Positions 47,547-55,424 of a stretch of 64,000 bases of DNA are shown here, one piece after another. Numbering within the stretch: the stretch's first letter is position 1; every line of letters begins with the position of its first letter. The position numbers and the translations under genes are program-made. The notes below the pieces were generated by a model. The model did no database searches. It saw only the letters and a program-made list of their open reading frames with translations, and was not told where the DNA came from. The DNA is from Aquificaceae bacterium (GTDB taxonomy: Bacteria; Aquificota; Aquificia; Aquificales; Aquificaceae): the NCBI GenBank assembly GCA_027079305.1, contig JALWVU010000001.1, positions 27,044 to 91,043 of the forward strand, given 5' to 3'.

Positions 47547-48662
47547 ATGAACAAACTCGTTCTGGAGAACCTCACCCAGCAGAAGGAAAGTCCCGAGTAT
47601 CTTCAGATAAGCTGGGCTGCGGCGATGACCTTGGGCCTCATACCGGGCCAGTTTTATAGAAATACCAAGCTGAGCTGTATAAACACTCTTCTAACATACC
47701 CTTCCGGGTGCCATGCTACCTGTGCTTACTGCGGTCTCCAGAAGGCCAGGGACATGGAGTATTCGAAAAAGAACTTCATAAGAGTCGAGTGGCCAACCGT
47801 AAAGCTCGACGACATAATAGAGAGAACCAAGAAGGTAGGGCACGCGGAGAGACTATGTATATCCCAGATCACCCACCCGAGATCCATAAGGGATACCAAA
47901 TACGTCCTCAAGAGAGTTGTGGATGAACTCGGAGATCAGCTCTTTGTCTCTATTCTGATGAACGCTACGGGACAGAGATACGAGGACATAGAGGACTACA
48001 AGAAGCTGGGAGCGGACACACTCACGGTTGCCCTCGATGCGGCCACTCCCGAAATCTTCGACAAGCTAAGAGGAAGGCCCATGAACAGCCCTCACAGATG
48101 GGAGACCTACTGGGAAGTTCTCGAATGGTGTGCTGAGGTGATGGGGGACGGCTACGCGGGATGCCACCTTATAGTTGGCCTGGGAGAGACCGAGCAGGAG
48201 ATGGTGGAAACGATTCAAAAGGTCAGGGATCTCGGGGCGAGAACGCATCTGTTCTCCTTCTGGCCCGAGGAAGGTTCCCTTATGGAGAAGGAAAAGCCCT
48301 GTCCCGCACCCCAATACAGAAGGGTCCAGATGGCCAGATACCTGATAGACAACGGCCTCTCCAGATACGACTACATGGATTTCAACGAGAAAGGCCAGAT
48401 AGTAGACTGGGGTGTGTCCAAGGAGGTTTTTGAGGAGATCTTCTGGAGCGGAAAGCCCTTCATGACCGCAGGATGCAGGGGCAAGACCACAGAGGTGGCC
48501 TGCAATAGGCCCTTCGGGGACAGCTCCGTCTCAGACATAAAGAGTTACCCCTTCAAGCCCAACAGGAACGATCTGAAGAAGATCAGAAAACAGCTCTTCG
48601 ATTACGAGATGGAAAGAGCCTATCCGGACGTTCTGAATCCGAGTGTGTTCAGATACCAGTAA
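47547..48662 (+). CDS. Radical SAM protein, possibly lipoyl-synthase-like (LipS type)
   Basis: 371 aa. The radical SAM cluster is CHATCAYC (residues 55-62). The N-terminal ISWAAAMTLGLIPGQFYRNTKLSCIN and the C-terminal Cys-containing FMTAGCRGKTTEVACNRPFGDS resemble BioB-related enzymes of thermophiles, including the LipS1/LipS2 group. The two C-terminal cysteines could bind a second cluster. Function is not proven. bioD is nearby but a canonical bioB role is not supported. Confidence 0.7.
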   Translation: MNKLVLENLTQQKESPEYLQISWAAAMTLGLIPGQFYRNTKLSCINTLLTYPSGCHATCAYCGLQKARDMEYSKKNFIRVEWPTVKLDDIIERTKKVGHAERLCISQITHPRSIRDTKYVLKRVVDELGDQLFVSILMNATGQRYEDIEDYKKLGADTLTVALDAATPEIFDKLRGRPMNSPHRWETYWEVLEWCAEVMGDGYAGCHLIVGLGETEQEMVETIQKVRDLGARTHLFSFWPEEGSLMEKEKPCPAPQYRRVQMARYLIDNGLSRYDYMDFNEKGQIVDWGVSKEVFEEIFWSGKPFMTAGCRGKTTEVACNRPFGDSSVSDIKSYPFKPNRNDLKKIRKQLFDYEMERAYPDVLNPSVFRYQ

Positions 48663-48674
48663 AATAACTGAAGG

Positions 48675-50396
48675 TTGGAGCGAAGCTTCAGGAGGAGGTT
48701 TGAAAAAAAGCTCGGCTTTACCTTCTTAATTTTCCTCCTCCTGCTCGCTCTTTCCCTGTTGAGGATACTCGACCTCCAGATAACAAAGAGGAGCGAAATA
48801 GCCAGGAAAATAGAAAAACACTTCGACAGGGTGGTTTCTATAAAGATTCCCCTATACAGGGGTAGCATACAGGACACAAACGGCAGAGAGCTCGCCCTGA
48901 GTGTGCCCACTATAACCGTATACGCCCATCCGGATACGAGCAGGATAAAGAACAGAGAGGTCTTCATAAGGGAGCTTTCCAATATAACCGGAGTCCCGCT
49001 CGGTGAGATAGAAAGGAAGATGAGAGCGGGAGCAGACAGACCCGTTAAGATACTGACCGGTGTTGATAGATCCCTTAAAGAAGCGGTAAGGGAACTTATA
49101 AGAAAGACAGGGAACACCAGCTATGTGGGAATTCAGGAAGGATACAAGAGACTCTATCCCAACAGAAGCCTCGCCTCAAATATCTTAGGGTTCGTAGGCG
49201 TCGATGGGATAGGCCTCGAGGGTATGGAATATGCGCTGAACCCGATGCTGGGAGGGGGATATTCAAAAGCCCTCATATACCTGAACGGAGGTATCGGGAA
49301 GATATACCTCCACCCCCTAAAGGGCATGCTCGGAGAGGAGAAAGATGTCCTTCTGACAATAGATACGGGAGTCCAGAACCTGCTCGAAAAGATAAGAGAC
49401 GACATAGTCAAAAAGTGGAAGCCCAAGAAGGTATCCATAATACTGCTGGACCTCTCCAACGGAGATATCCTCGGTCTTGCTACCTATCCTTACTTTGACC
49501 CCAACAACTTCTCAAAGTATCCACCCGAGCACAGGAGGAACTTTGCGGTAACAGACGTTTTTGAGCCTGGGTCCATAATGAAGCCCTTCTTTATAGGCTA
49601 CGCCTTGGACAAGGGCTACGTTTCAACGCGCTTTACCGTAGACACGGGGAAGGGAAGGATAAAGGTCTACGACAGATACGTGAGGGACACAAAGAGGCTG
49701 GGAAGGATATCACTCAAAGAGATTCTCGTCCACTCCTCCAACGTGGGGACCATAAAGGTAGCCTCATACCTAACCAGGAAGGATGTGGAGGATCTCCTTA
49801 AGAGGTTTCACATGGACAGAAGGTTCGGCATATTCCCGGGGGAGGCGAATCCCCAGATACCGGACTTCGGCTACCCCGCCAACATACTTTACTCCTCCAT
49901 AGGTCAGGGGATAGCCATGAACACCCTCAACATAGCGGTCGCCTTCGGGGGGCTCGCTACAGGGAGGATACTGAGGCCCCACATAGTGAAGGAGGTAGTT
50001 TCTTCCGATGGAAGGATCGTATACAGGGCCAAGGTCGAGGTATTAAGGGACAACGTCTTCTCCGGCGGAACCCTAAGGTGGCTCAGGAGAACCCTGACGG
50101 AGGTTGTGGAGAGGGGAACGGGAAAGGAGGCCAGATCCAGGTTTTTCACCATAGCGGGCAAAACGGGAACCTCCCAGAAGTTCGACTTTGAACTGGGAAG
50201 ATACTCCAGGGACAAGGTGGTGACCTACTTTGCGGGCTTCTTTCCCGCTTCCGATCCCAGGTTCGTGGCGGTTATAGTGGTGGACGAGCCGAGGGGAAGA
50301 AAGCTCTACGGAGGTGTGGTTGCGGCGCCCTACTTCAGAAAGCTCGCTGAGCAGGTGGCCTTTTACTTCGGTCTAAAGCCCGACAAGCTCAAGTAG
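48675..50396 (+). CDS. ftsI: Class B penicillin-binding protein (FtsI/PBP3-like)
   Basis: 573 aa, TTG start. N-terminal TM (15-35), dimerisation domain starting RGSIQDTNGRELALSV, and transpeptidase motifs SxxK (PGSIMKPF), SxN (HSSNVG) and KTG (AGKTGTS). Septal peptidoglycan transpeptidase. The 3' end overlaps convergent bioD by 24 nt. Confidence 0.9.
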   Translation: MERSFRRRFEKKLGFTFLIFLLLLALSLLRILDLQITKRSEIARKIEKHFDRVVSIKIPLYRGSIQDTNGRELALSVPTITVYAHPDTSRIKNREVFIRELSNITGVPLGEIERKMRAGADRPVKILTGVDRSLKEAVRELIRKTGNTSYVGIQEGYKRLYPNRSLASNILGFVGVDGIGLEGMEYALNPMLGGGYSKALIYLNGGIGKIYLHPLKGMLGEEKDVLLTIDTGVQNLLEKIRDDIVKKWKPKKVSIILLDLSNGDILGLATYPYFDPNNFSKYPPEHRRNFAVTDVFEPGSIMKPFFIGYALDKGYVSTRFTVDTGKGRIKVYDRYVRDTKRLGRISLKEILVHSSNVGTIKVASYLTRKDVEDLLKRFHMDRRFGIFPGEANPQIPDFGYPANILYSSIGQGIAMNTLNIAVAFGGLATGRILRPHIVKEVVSSDGRIVYRAKVEVLRDNVFSGGTLRWLRRTLTEVVERGTGKEARSRFFTIAGKTGTSQKFDFELGRYSRDKVVTYFAGFFPASDPRFVAVIVVDEPRGRKLYGGVVAAPYFRKLAEQVAFYFGLKPDKLK

Positions 50397-51026
50397 ATTT
50401 TCCCTTTCAGCTTGAGGAAGCTCTATCCCCTGCACCTTAGGGATCAGGATCGGTTTTATACCCGTCATCTCCTCCACTATCCTCGGATTGGTTCTCTCGG
50501 AGACGTCCCTGCCTTCGAAGCGGTTGAGGACTATACCCCTTACGTTCAGACCTCTGCTCTTGGCGTAAAAGTAGGTGAGATAGGTGTGGTTCAGCGTCCC
50601 GAGACCCGCCCTCGCCACCACGATAACCTCGAGACCCCAGTCCCCCGCAAGATCCGCGTAGGTGTAGTTCCTGTCTATCGGGACCGCTATGCCTCCCGCA
50701 CCCTCCACGAGGAGAAGCTCGTATCTGCCTTTGAGTTCTTCGAACCTTTCTCTCAAAAACTCCAGGGAAAAATCTCCCCCCTCCTCTATCTTGGCCGCGT
50801 AGGGAGAGAGGGGAAGGCGGAATCTGACGGGGACCACCTCCTCCACCCTCTGCCCCGTAGCCCTGGACAGGAGGCTCCCGTCCTCGGGGACATCCCTCAC
50901 GTAGGTCTCTATCGGCTTGAAACAGCCTACCCTGATATCCCTCTCCTTCAGAGCCAGAGCGAGGTTGTAGGTTATGAAGGTCTTTCCCACCCCCGTGTCG
51001 GTTCCCGTGATGAGTAGGGCGCCCAT
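50373..51026 (-). CDS. bioD: Dethiobiotin synthetase
   Basis: 217 aa. P-loop GTDTGVGKTFITYNL, substrate motif FKPIET, and VEGAGGIAVPI are conserved. ATP-dependent carboxylation step before BioB. Its upstream region is the left flank of the accessory island. Confidence 0.96.
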   Translation of the reverse strand: MGALLITGTDTGVGKTFITYNLALALKERDIRVGCFKPIETYVRDVPEDGSLLSRATGQRVEEVVPVRFRLPLSPYAAKIEEGGDFSLEFLRERFEELKGRYELLLVEGAGGIAVPIDRNYTYADLAGDWGLEVIVVARAGLGTLNHTYLTYFYAKSRGLNVRGIVLNRFEGRDVSERTNPRIVEEMTGIKPILIPKVQGIELPQAERENLLELVGL

Positions 51027-51162
51027 GGGCTATAGAATCACAGTATAGAAGTCAAGTCCTATTTTATGCCTAATCAGTCAAAAATTACAAGATAATGGGG
51101 GAAGCTACACTTACGCCATACCTCATTTCCTAACTCTTTCATATTAGTGTATATTTTCGTTA
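51027..51162 (+). promoter_or_regulatory. Left junction region of the accessory island
   Basis: 136 nt between bioD and the first island gene. It contains ATCACAGTAT (51037-51046), which recurs at 62396. It also contains GTGTATATTTTC (51147-51158), whose inverted copy is at 63648-63659. TATATT lies 8 nt before ATG 51163 and could be a -10 for a nearly leaderless mRNA. Confidence 0.45.
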
Positions 51163-51378
51163 ATGCCAGAAACAATAAACGGGGTGAGGTTCTACACGCT
51201 CAAAGAGACCGCCAGCCTGCTAAAGGTTTCATACTTGACAGCCTGGAAGTATGTAGTGGATGGGAAGATAGAAGCGGTCTTCATAGGCGGGCGCTATTGG
51301 ATATCCGAAGACGCTATTAAGCAGTTCCTGATAAATCAATCAACTAAGAGGAGGTTCAGCCATGGAAGAGAGAAATGA
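51163..51378 (+). CDS. HTH excisionase-like DNA-binding protein
   Basis: 71 aa winged-helix of the MerR/excisionase type: YTLKETASLLKVSYLTAWKYVVDGKIEAVFIGGRYWISEDAIKQFL. As in excision factors, the fold is the whole protein. It may control integrase direction or early transcription. Its end overlaps the next gene by 17 nt. Confidence 0.85.
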   Translation: MPETINGVRFYTLKETASLLKVSYLTAWKYVVDGKIEAVFIGGRYWISEDAIKQFLINQSTKRRFSHGREK

Positions 51379-52480
51379 GCTTGAAGAGCTTATTAGCCTT
51401 GAGGAGTTCCTTGAACAGCAGAGGGGAGAGATAAAAAGCATAAAGATAACAAGGGATGGGAAGTATCTAACTTCAGTCCTTCCCGAAGAGCTTAAAGGTT
51501 GGGACATTCAGGAATGGCTAAAAGAGAGGTTCGGGGGCGGTAAATACACGGTGCAGATGCAGAAGAAAGACGGGAAGTTTGGTAAGTCCTTTACCTTCCT
51601 GATAGAGGGAAGACCTAAAGAGCCTGAAGAGGAGTTGAGGGGATCTCCTGAAATAGTTTTCCTTATGCAGGAGATAAAGGAGCTTAGAGAAGAGATCAGG
51701 CGCAAAGAGACAGGGGGCGGGGACTTCTTTAAATACTTGCTGGAGATGGAAAAGATGAACCGCAAAGAGAGCTTTGAGATGTTCATGAAGATGATGGAGC
51801 TTCAAAATAAGAAAGGTTCCTTTGTAGAGGAGCTTATTAAAGGAATACTTAAAAATCCCTCTGTCCTCATGGCTCTGGGATCAGGAGCCTTGAAGCTGAT
51901 AAAGGAGATCATGAATAAAAAAGATGATCTTGTCGAGCTTGTCAAAGTGGCTAAGGATGATCCTGAGCTTAAAGGTGTTATAGGAGAGCTTTTAGGAGCT
52001 AAGTTCGGGATAAATAAGGGTCTCCTTGATAGCATCCTTGAAAATCCTGAGCTTATTAATAAAGTCCTCGATACGGTTAATAAGGCTCTGTCCTTAAAGC
52101 AGTCCCAGGGGACTGAAAGAGCCTTAAGCTACATGAAGGAAGAGGTAAGGCAGTTAAAAGGTGGTGAGGTATCTAACCAGGTATCTAACCAAGATGAAAA
52201 GGTATCTAACCCTTTGGAGGTTTACTTAAAGCTCATGCGTCTTGCGGAGGAAGGTAAAACCTCGGAGGAGATATATAAGGAGCTGACAGAGGAAGAGAAA
52301 AGGTATCTAACCGAGTATCTAACCTCTACCGGTATAGAAAACACGGATGAGCTTGTGGGAGTGCTTAAGGCTTCGGGAGTGCCGAGAGAATACATAGAGA
52401 TCGTTAGAAAGCACGAGGATAAACTTGATGAGCTTATAGCTATCCTGACCGGGGAAGAGGGAGAAAATGAGGGCGGTTAA
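51362..52480 (+). CDS. Charged helical protein carrying GTATCTAACC iterons
   Basis: 372 aa, strong ribosome site AGAGGAGGTTCAGCC. An N-terminal small domain (residues 20-85, with LKERFGGGKYTVQMQKKDGKFG) is followed by helices and coiled coil (about 100-150 and 210-265). Residues 270-285 contain the VSN repeats, and YLT occurs twice near 315-320; all are encoded by the same 10-bp DNA repeat. Family unknown. It could be a replication or maintenance protein that binds its own repeats, but this is a guess. Confidence 0.7.
   Translation: MEERNELEELISLEEFLEQQRGEIKSIKITRDGKYLTSVLPEELKGWDIQEWLKERFGGGKYTVQMQKKDGKFGKSFTFLIEGRPKEPEEELRGSPEIVFLMQEIKELREEIRRKETGGGDFFKYLLEMEKMNRKESFEMFMKMMELQNKKGSFVEELIKGILKNPSVLMALGSGALKLIKEIMNKKDDLVELVKVAKDDPELKGVIGELLGAKFGINKGLLDSILENPELINKVLDTVNKALSLKQSQGTERALSYMKEEVRQLKGGEVSNQVSNQDEKVSNPLEVYLKLMRLAEEGKTSEEIYKELTEEEKRYLTEYLTSTGIENTDELVGVLKASGVPREYIEIVRKHEDKLDELIAILTGEEGENEGG
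52168..52324 (+). repeat. Left GTATCTAACC iteron array (5 copies)
   Basis: Copies begin at about 52168, 52180, 52201, 52302 and 52314. The first three are read as Val-Ser-Asn, the last two as Tyr-Leu-Thr. The same DNA word kept in two frames shows that the DNA, not the peptide, is conserved. Confidence 0.85.
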
Positions 52481-52561
52481 TGCGGTGTCCCCACGGTGTC
52501 CTCACGGTAAACTTACGGTATCCTCACGGTGGAATAGCGGTAGGGGGCGGTTTAAGGCGGT
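52474..52561 (+). repeat. Helically phased CGGT repeats upstream of integrase
   Basis: CGGT starts at 52474, 52483, 52494, 52505, 52516, 52527, 52538, 52548 and 52558, that is steps of 9, 11, 11, 11, 11, 11, 10 and 10 bp. The best units read TCCTCACGGT. The array fills the gap between the charged-protein gene and the integrase. Candidate origin iterons or integrase arm sites. Confidence 0.8.
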
Positions 52562-52563
52562 GA

Positions 52564-52589
52564 TTGAACAAAATAACCATTTTGTTCAA
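52564..52589. promoter_or_regulatory. Perfect 11-bp-arm inverted repeat before integrase
   Basis: TTGAACAAAAT and ATTTTGTTCAA separated by AACC. It lies 17 bp upstream of the integrase ATG, adjacent to the phased CGGT array. Fits an operator of a dimeric repressor or a recombinase core-type site. Confidence 0.7.
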
Positions 52590-52605
52590 AGTGAGGTAAA
52601 GCCTT

Positions 52606-53136
52606 ATGGCTCTAAGGCTTGATAAAATTCCTACTTGGGAAGAGGTTAAGAGGCTTTGGGGGGAAATTTTGAACCGCTACCGGTCTGGGGCGGTCTCGGT
52701 GGGGGATGTGGTCTTTATGGGTCTGGTGTTTTTCACGGGGGCAAGAATAAGCGAGATCCTGAATATTAGGAAAGAGGACGTGAACCTTAAGCGTGGCGTT
52801 GTGGTGATACGGCAACTGAAGAAGCGGGGCGAAGTTAAGAGAGAGGTTCTTATTCCTGAGTTTTTACTTGAGTATGTGAGGGAATATGTTGAAGGGCTTG
52901 GGGAAGGAGAGAGGCTTTTTAAGATGGCAAGGAATACCGCTTATGTGAAGGTTAAGAGCTTTACTGGTTATAATCCTCACGCTTTTAGGCATACCTTTGC
53001 TATTGAGATACTAAAGAGGACTAACAACCTTGAGTATGCAAGAAGGCTTTTAGGACATTCCAACTATAACACTCTTAAGCATTACCTTAATTTCACGGTG
53101 GAAGACATAAGAGACAAGATAGAGGATATGTTTTAA
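52606..53136 (+). CDS. Minimal tyrosine recombinase (integrase, catalytic domain only)
   Basis: 176 aa. The full catalytic set is visible: R47 (GARISE), K72/73 (QLKKRGE), HxxR H125/R128 (PHAFRH), H151 (LGHSN) and Y160 (KHYLNF). The N-terminal core-binding (SAM-like) domain of typical integrases is missing; only about 30 residues precede the catalytic fold. It probably integrates the island. DNA recognition may need help from the HTH protein, HU or the phased repeats. Confidence 0.92.
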   Translation: MALRLDKIPTWEEVKRLWGEILNRYRSGAVSVGDVVFMGLVFFTGARISEILNIRKEDVNLKRGVVVIRQLKKRGEVKREVLIPEFLLEYVREYVEGLGEGERLFKMARNTAYVKVKSFTGYNPHAFRHTFAIEILKRTNNLEYARRLLGHSNYNTLKHYLNFTVEDIRDKIEDMF

Positions 53137-53142
53137 GCCTCT

Positions 53143-53182
53143 GTTTAACAAATCAGGGACCTGGAACCGGATTTTGTTTAAC
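53143..53182. repeat. 40-bp GTTTAAC hairpin site, copy 1
   Basis: GTTTAAC at 53143-53149 and 53176-53182, start-to-start 33 bp. The core holds GGACCTGGAACCGG. Inner bases can pair (AAATC.GG with CC.GATTT), giving a long imperfect hairpin. It lies between the convergent ends of the integrase and the leftward operon. Confidence 0.85.
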
Positions 53183-53189
53183 GGAGGCC

Positions 53190-53354
53190 TTATTTCTTCT
53201 TCCTGAACTTCCTTATGTTGTAGATGTTCACATATGTCCCGTAGTCTTCTATCTTATAGGTTCTCTTCTTCCTGTAATCCTCAATCAGCCTATCCGCTTC
53301 AGCTCTGCTCACTTTCCCCTGAAATTCTCCATCTACAAAGATTTGCACTCTCAT
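53190..53354 (-). CDS. Small basic protein (54 aa) at the operon end
   Basis: ATG 53354 is preceded by TTAGGAGGGTAGAGCT; stop at 53190-53192. The protein starts MRVQIFVDGEFQGKVS and ends in a Lys/Arg-rich tail (RKFRKKK). Good ribosome site and position as last gene of the leftward block support it. Function unknown. Confidence 0.65.
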   Translation of the reverse strand: MRVQIFVDGEFQGKVSRAEADRLIEDYRKKRTYKIEDYGTYVNIYNIRKFRKKK

Positions 53355-53366
53355 AGCTCTACCCTC

Positions 53367-53804
53367 CTAATTTGTTATTGCCTTCTTCGGATCTTTAAGA
53401 GCGGAGCGCTCACCGAACCAAAAACCTATGAGCATGGAGTTAATAGGGGCTAAGGTGGTCAGGTATTCCTGAAAGGAGACCTTACCGGTGAAGAGTCCCA
53501 CAAGTAAGGTTATGTTGAATATCCCCGTTATCCCGAAGGTGAGAACCGGACGCACCAAGCGGGTAAACCTGTCTATTGTCTTAGACCTTTCCCTTATTTC
53601 AAGCTCTTTGAGTATCTGTTCGTTGTAGGTGGTTATTACGTTCATTAGCTCCTTGCTCAGCTCGGCTTCTATCTCCTGATTTTTGAAAAGGTCATCTATT
53701 ACCTCTTTCACTTCTTCGGGGGCTTTTTCTTTGACCTTCTTTTTAAAGACGTTCATGAGGGCGGGGGCTATCATGGGGGCAAGGCTTAGGATCGCCTGAA
53801 GCAT
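53367..53804 (-). CDS. Holin-like membrane protein (3TM/GTA-holin type)
   Basis: 145 aa. An N-terminal hydrophobic stretch (5-20), a charged helix (22-80), and two C-terminal TM segments (88-106 and 112-135) after the basic RFTRLVRPVL motif. This is the pattern of 3TM-type phage holins. Next to lytic transglycosylases, a lysis role is likely. Confidence 0.75.
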   Translation of the reverse strand: MLQAILSLAPMIAPALMNVFKKKVKEKAPEEVKEVIDDLFKNQEIEAELSKELMNVITTYNEQILKELEIRERSKTIDRFTRLVRPVLTFGITGIFNITLLVGLFTGKVSFQEYLTTLAPINSMLIGFWFGERSALKDPKKAITN

Positions 53805-53807
53805 CCT

Positions 53808-54305
53808 TTACCACCTCCTTGCGTATTTGAGGACTTTATTGAGGTATCGGGTGGCTGTCCTTCCTCTCCTGACGTTTCCTATACCTATGTGATAAGCCTG
53901 TATGGCCTTGTTCCAGTCTCCCAAGGCTCTGTAAAGCCTTCTGAGGTATTTAGCCGAGGCTTTGGTTTGAGCGTCCACCGAGTTTTTGATCTGATCCATG
54001 GACATGCCTATGTCTCTCAGGGCTACACCTGTCAGCCCGTATATGCCGAAGCTTCTACCGTCCGGGTGGTATGAGAAAGCCCATTTGGGAAGGATAGAGC
54101 TTTCGGTCATGGCTATGCCGTAAAGGTATTTAGCTGGAACGCCATACATGGCTGAGTATTTCCTTATCGCCTTCCTTACTTCCCTCTCTAACTCTTCCCT
54201 TGTGCGGGGTTGGCTCGGTTTAGAAAGGGCGTATATGGAAAGTCCGCCTATGACCAGAGCCATTAACAGGGGCGTTAAATTGCTTTTGTTCCTCATGCCT
54301 TCCAC
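53808..54305 (-). CDS. Membrane-anchored small lytic transglycosylase (SLT)
   Basis: 165 aa. N-terminal TM anchor (9-27), then an SLT/lysozyme-like domain: YLYGIAMTESSILPKW carries the likely catalytic Glu, GIYGLTG and AIQAYHIGIGNVRRG are the later motifs. It overlaps the upstream paralogous SLT gene by 13 nt. Could be a virion-associated peptidoglycan-penetration enzyme. Confidence 0.82.
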   Translation of the reverse strand: MEGMRNKSNLTPLLMALVIGGLSIYALSKPSQPRTREELEREVRKAIRKYSAMYGVPAKYLYGIAMTESSILPKWAFSYHPDGRSFGIYGLTGVALRDIGMSMDQIKNSVDAQTKASAKYLRRLYRALGDWNKAIQAYHIGIGNVRRGRTATRYLNKVLKYARRW

Positions 54306-54790
54306 CTCTCCATTTTCTCCAGAATCTTATCAACGTAGGGCTGATTGACAAACTTCCCGTCCTTCGTCATCCGTGGTGAACCTGCGTTGTAGGAGGCTAC
54401 CGCATGGGTGATGCTTTTGTTGTATCTTAGATAAAACCTAAGAAAGTGCTTTATGCCGTATTGTATCTGTGAGCTTATGTCTGTGAAGAGCATGGTAAGG
54501 GGCTTTTTGTATCCGAGTTCTCTAAAGACAGCTCCCATGACCTGCATGAGACCGATTGAACACTTTTGCAAGATTATCTCAGTCTCCTCGGTGGAAGTGT
54601 AAGAGCGGTAAAACTCTTCGGGTTTATACAGCCAACGGTAATGAGGTTCATACCTTATGGCGAAGGGGTTAAAGGAGCTTTCTACCTCTATTATCGCCAT
54701 TATTACAGGGAAGAGTTCAGGACGGTTGGCAGTATTCAGTTCTCTTTTCACTATGTCCCTTACAAGCTCCGCCCTTACGTCAAGCTCCAT
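54293..54790 (-). CDS. Small lytic transglycosylase (SLT), soluble
   Basis: 165 aa with SLT motifs MAIIEVESSFNPFAIRYEP (catalytic Glu), CSIGLMQVM and AVASYNAGSP. No signal peptide or TM is evident, so release would need the holin-like protein or it is packaged in the virion. Second peptidoglycan hydrolase in tandem with the anchored one. Confidence 0.87.
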   Translation of the reverse strand: MELDVRAELVRDIVKRELNTANRPELFPVIMAIIEVESSFNPFAIRYEPHYRWLYKPEEFYRSYTSTEETEIILQKCSIGLMQVMGAVFRELGYKKPLTMLFTDISSQIQYGIKHFLRFYLRYNKSITHAVASYNAGSPRMTKDGKFVNQPYVDKILEKMERWKA

Positions 54791-54793
54791 CTT

Positions 54794-54991
54794 TCAGCCC
54801 TTTATAAGAAGCGTTATCAACTGTCCTATGACTATCCCTAAAGCGGTTCCTATACCTGAGTAAAAAGCGATCTTTACCTCAAGCCTTCTCACTCTGTCTT
54901 GGAGTTCCCTGAAATCTTCCTCAAGTTTCCTGAACCTCCCTTTAAGCTCCCCGAATTCCTTGATAAAGTCCTTTTCGTCCATCGCTATCAT
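54794..54991 (-). CDS. Coiled-coil protein with C-terminal TM (XhlA-like)
   Basis: 65 aa. A heptad-rich helix (residues 8-42, LKGRFRKLEEDFRELQDRVRRLE) precedes one TM segment (44-62). This is the layout of XhlA-type holin-associated proteins. ATG 54991 follows AAGGAGATTGAGGG. Confidence 0.7.
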   Translation of the reverse strand: MIAMDEKDFIKEFGELKGRFRKLEEDFRELQDRVRRLEVKIAFYSGIGTALGIVIGQLITLLIKG

Positions 54992-55004
54992 CCCTCAATC
55001 TCCT

Positions 55005-55409
55005 TTAGGGTAGGGGCGCTACACTTACGGCGCTGTCGTATGCCTGTTTTTCAAGGGCTTTCACGTCTATGTTGGGCAGATCCGCATCAAGGGTGTTCTG
55101 GATGACAGCTGTTTGGTTGTCTATCTGTGTGTAGTATTCCCTATACCAGCTCAGGATCGCTGTGGCTTCGGCGCTGTCCGGGTCGTTTGCGTCGTTGGCT
55201 GTATCTAAAAGGTCTCCTATGTCAAGGTAGTCGTATCGAGTGAGGACTTTTCTAACTCTTTGGTTTTGGAGCCATATGAGGGCGCTAATCAGCCCTTGGC
55301 GGAGTTTTACGGGGTCTTGGAGTTCGGGATATATGGGGTTCCCGTATTCGTCGGTGGCGTTCACGTCTATGTTTTCGTGAAGTTCGTTGTTTATCACTAC
55401 CGTTATCAT
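55005..55409 (-). CDS. Putative virion-associated small protein
   Basis: 134 aa, acidic, no family recognised. It follows the spike-like protein directly, as fibre-assembly or spike-accessory proteins often do. A Asp/Asn-rich central part (DLLDTANDANDPDSAEATAILSWYREY) is helical. No TM. Confidence 0.6.
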   Translation of the reverse strand: MITVVINNELHENIDVNATDEYGNPIYPELQDPVKLRQGLISALIWLQNQRVRKVLTRYDYLDIGDLLDTANDANDPDSAEATAILSWYREYYTQIDNQTAVIQNTLDADLPNIDVKALEKQAYDSAVSVAPLP

Positions 55410-55424
55410 CGCTTCTTCCCTCCT

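Noticed and set aside
49000..51026. Biotin operon
   Set aside because: Only bioD is recognisable; the neighbouring radical SAM gene is not a canonical bioB and is on the other strand.
51104..55030. 12-mer GCTACACTTACG at 51104 and 55018 as att or regulatory repeat
   Set aside because: The second copy is ordinary coding sequence, and one such match over a 12-kb island is near chance expectation.
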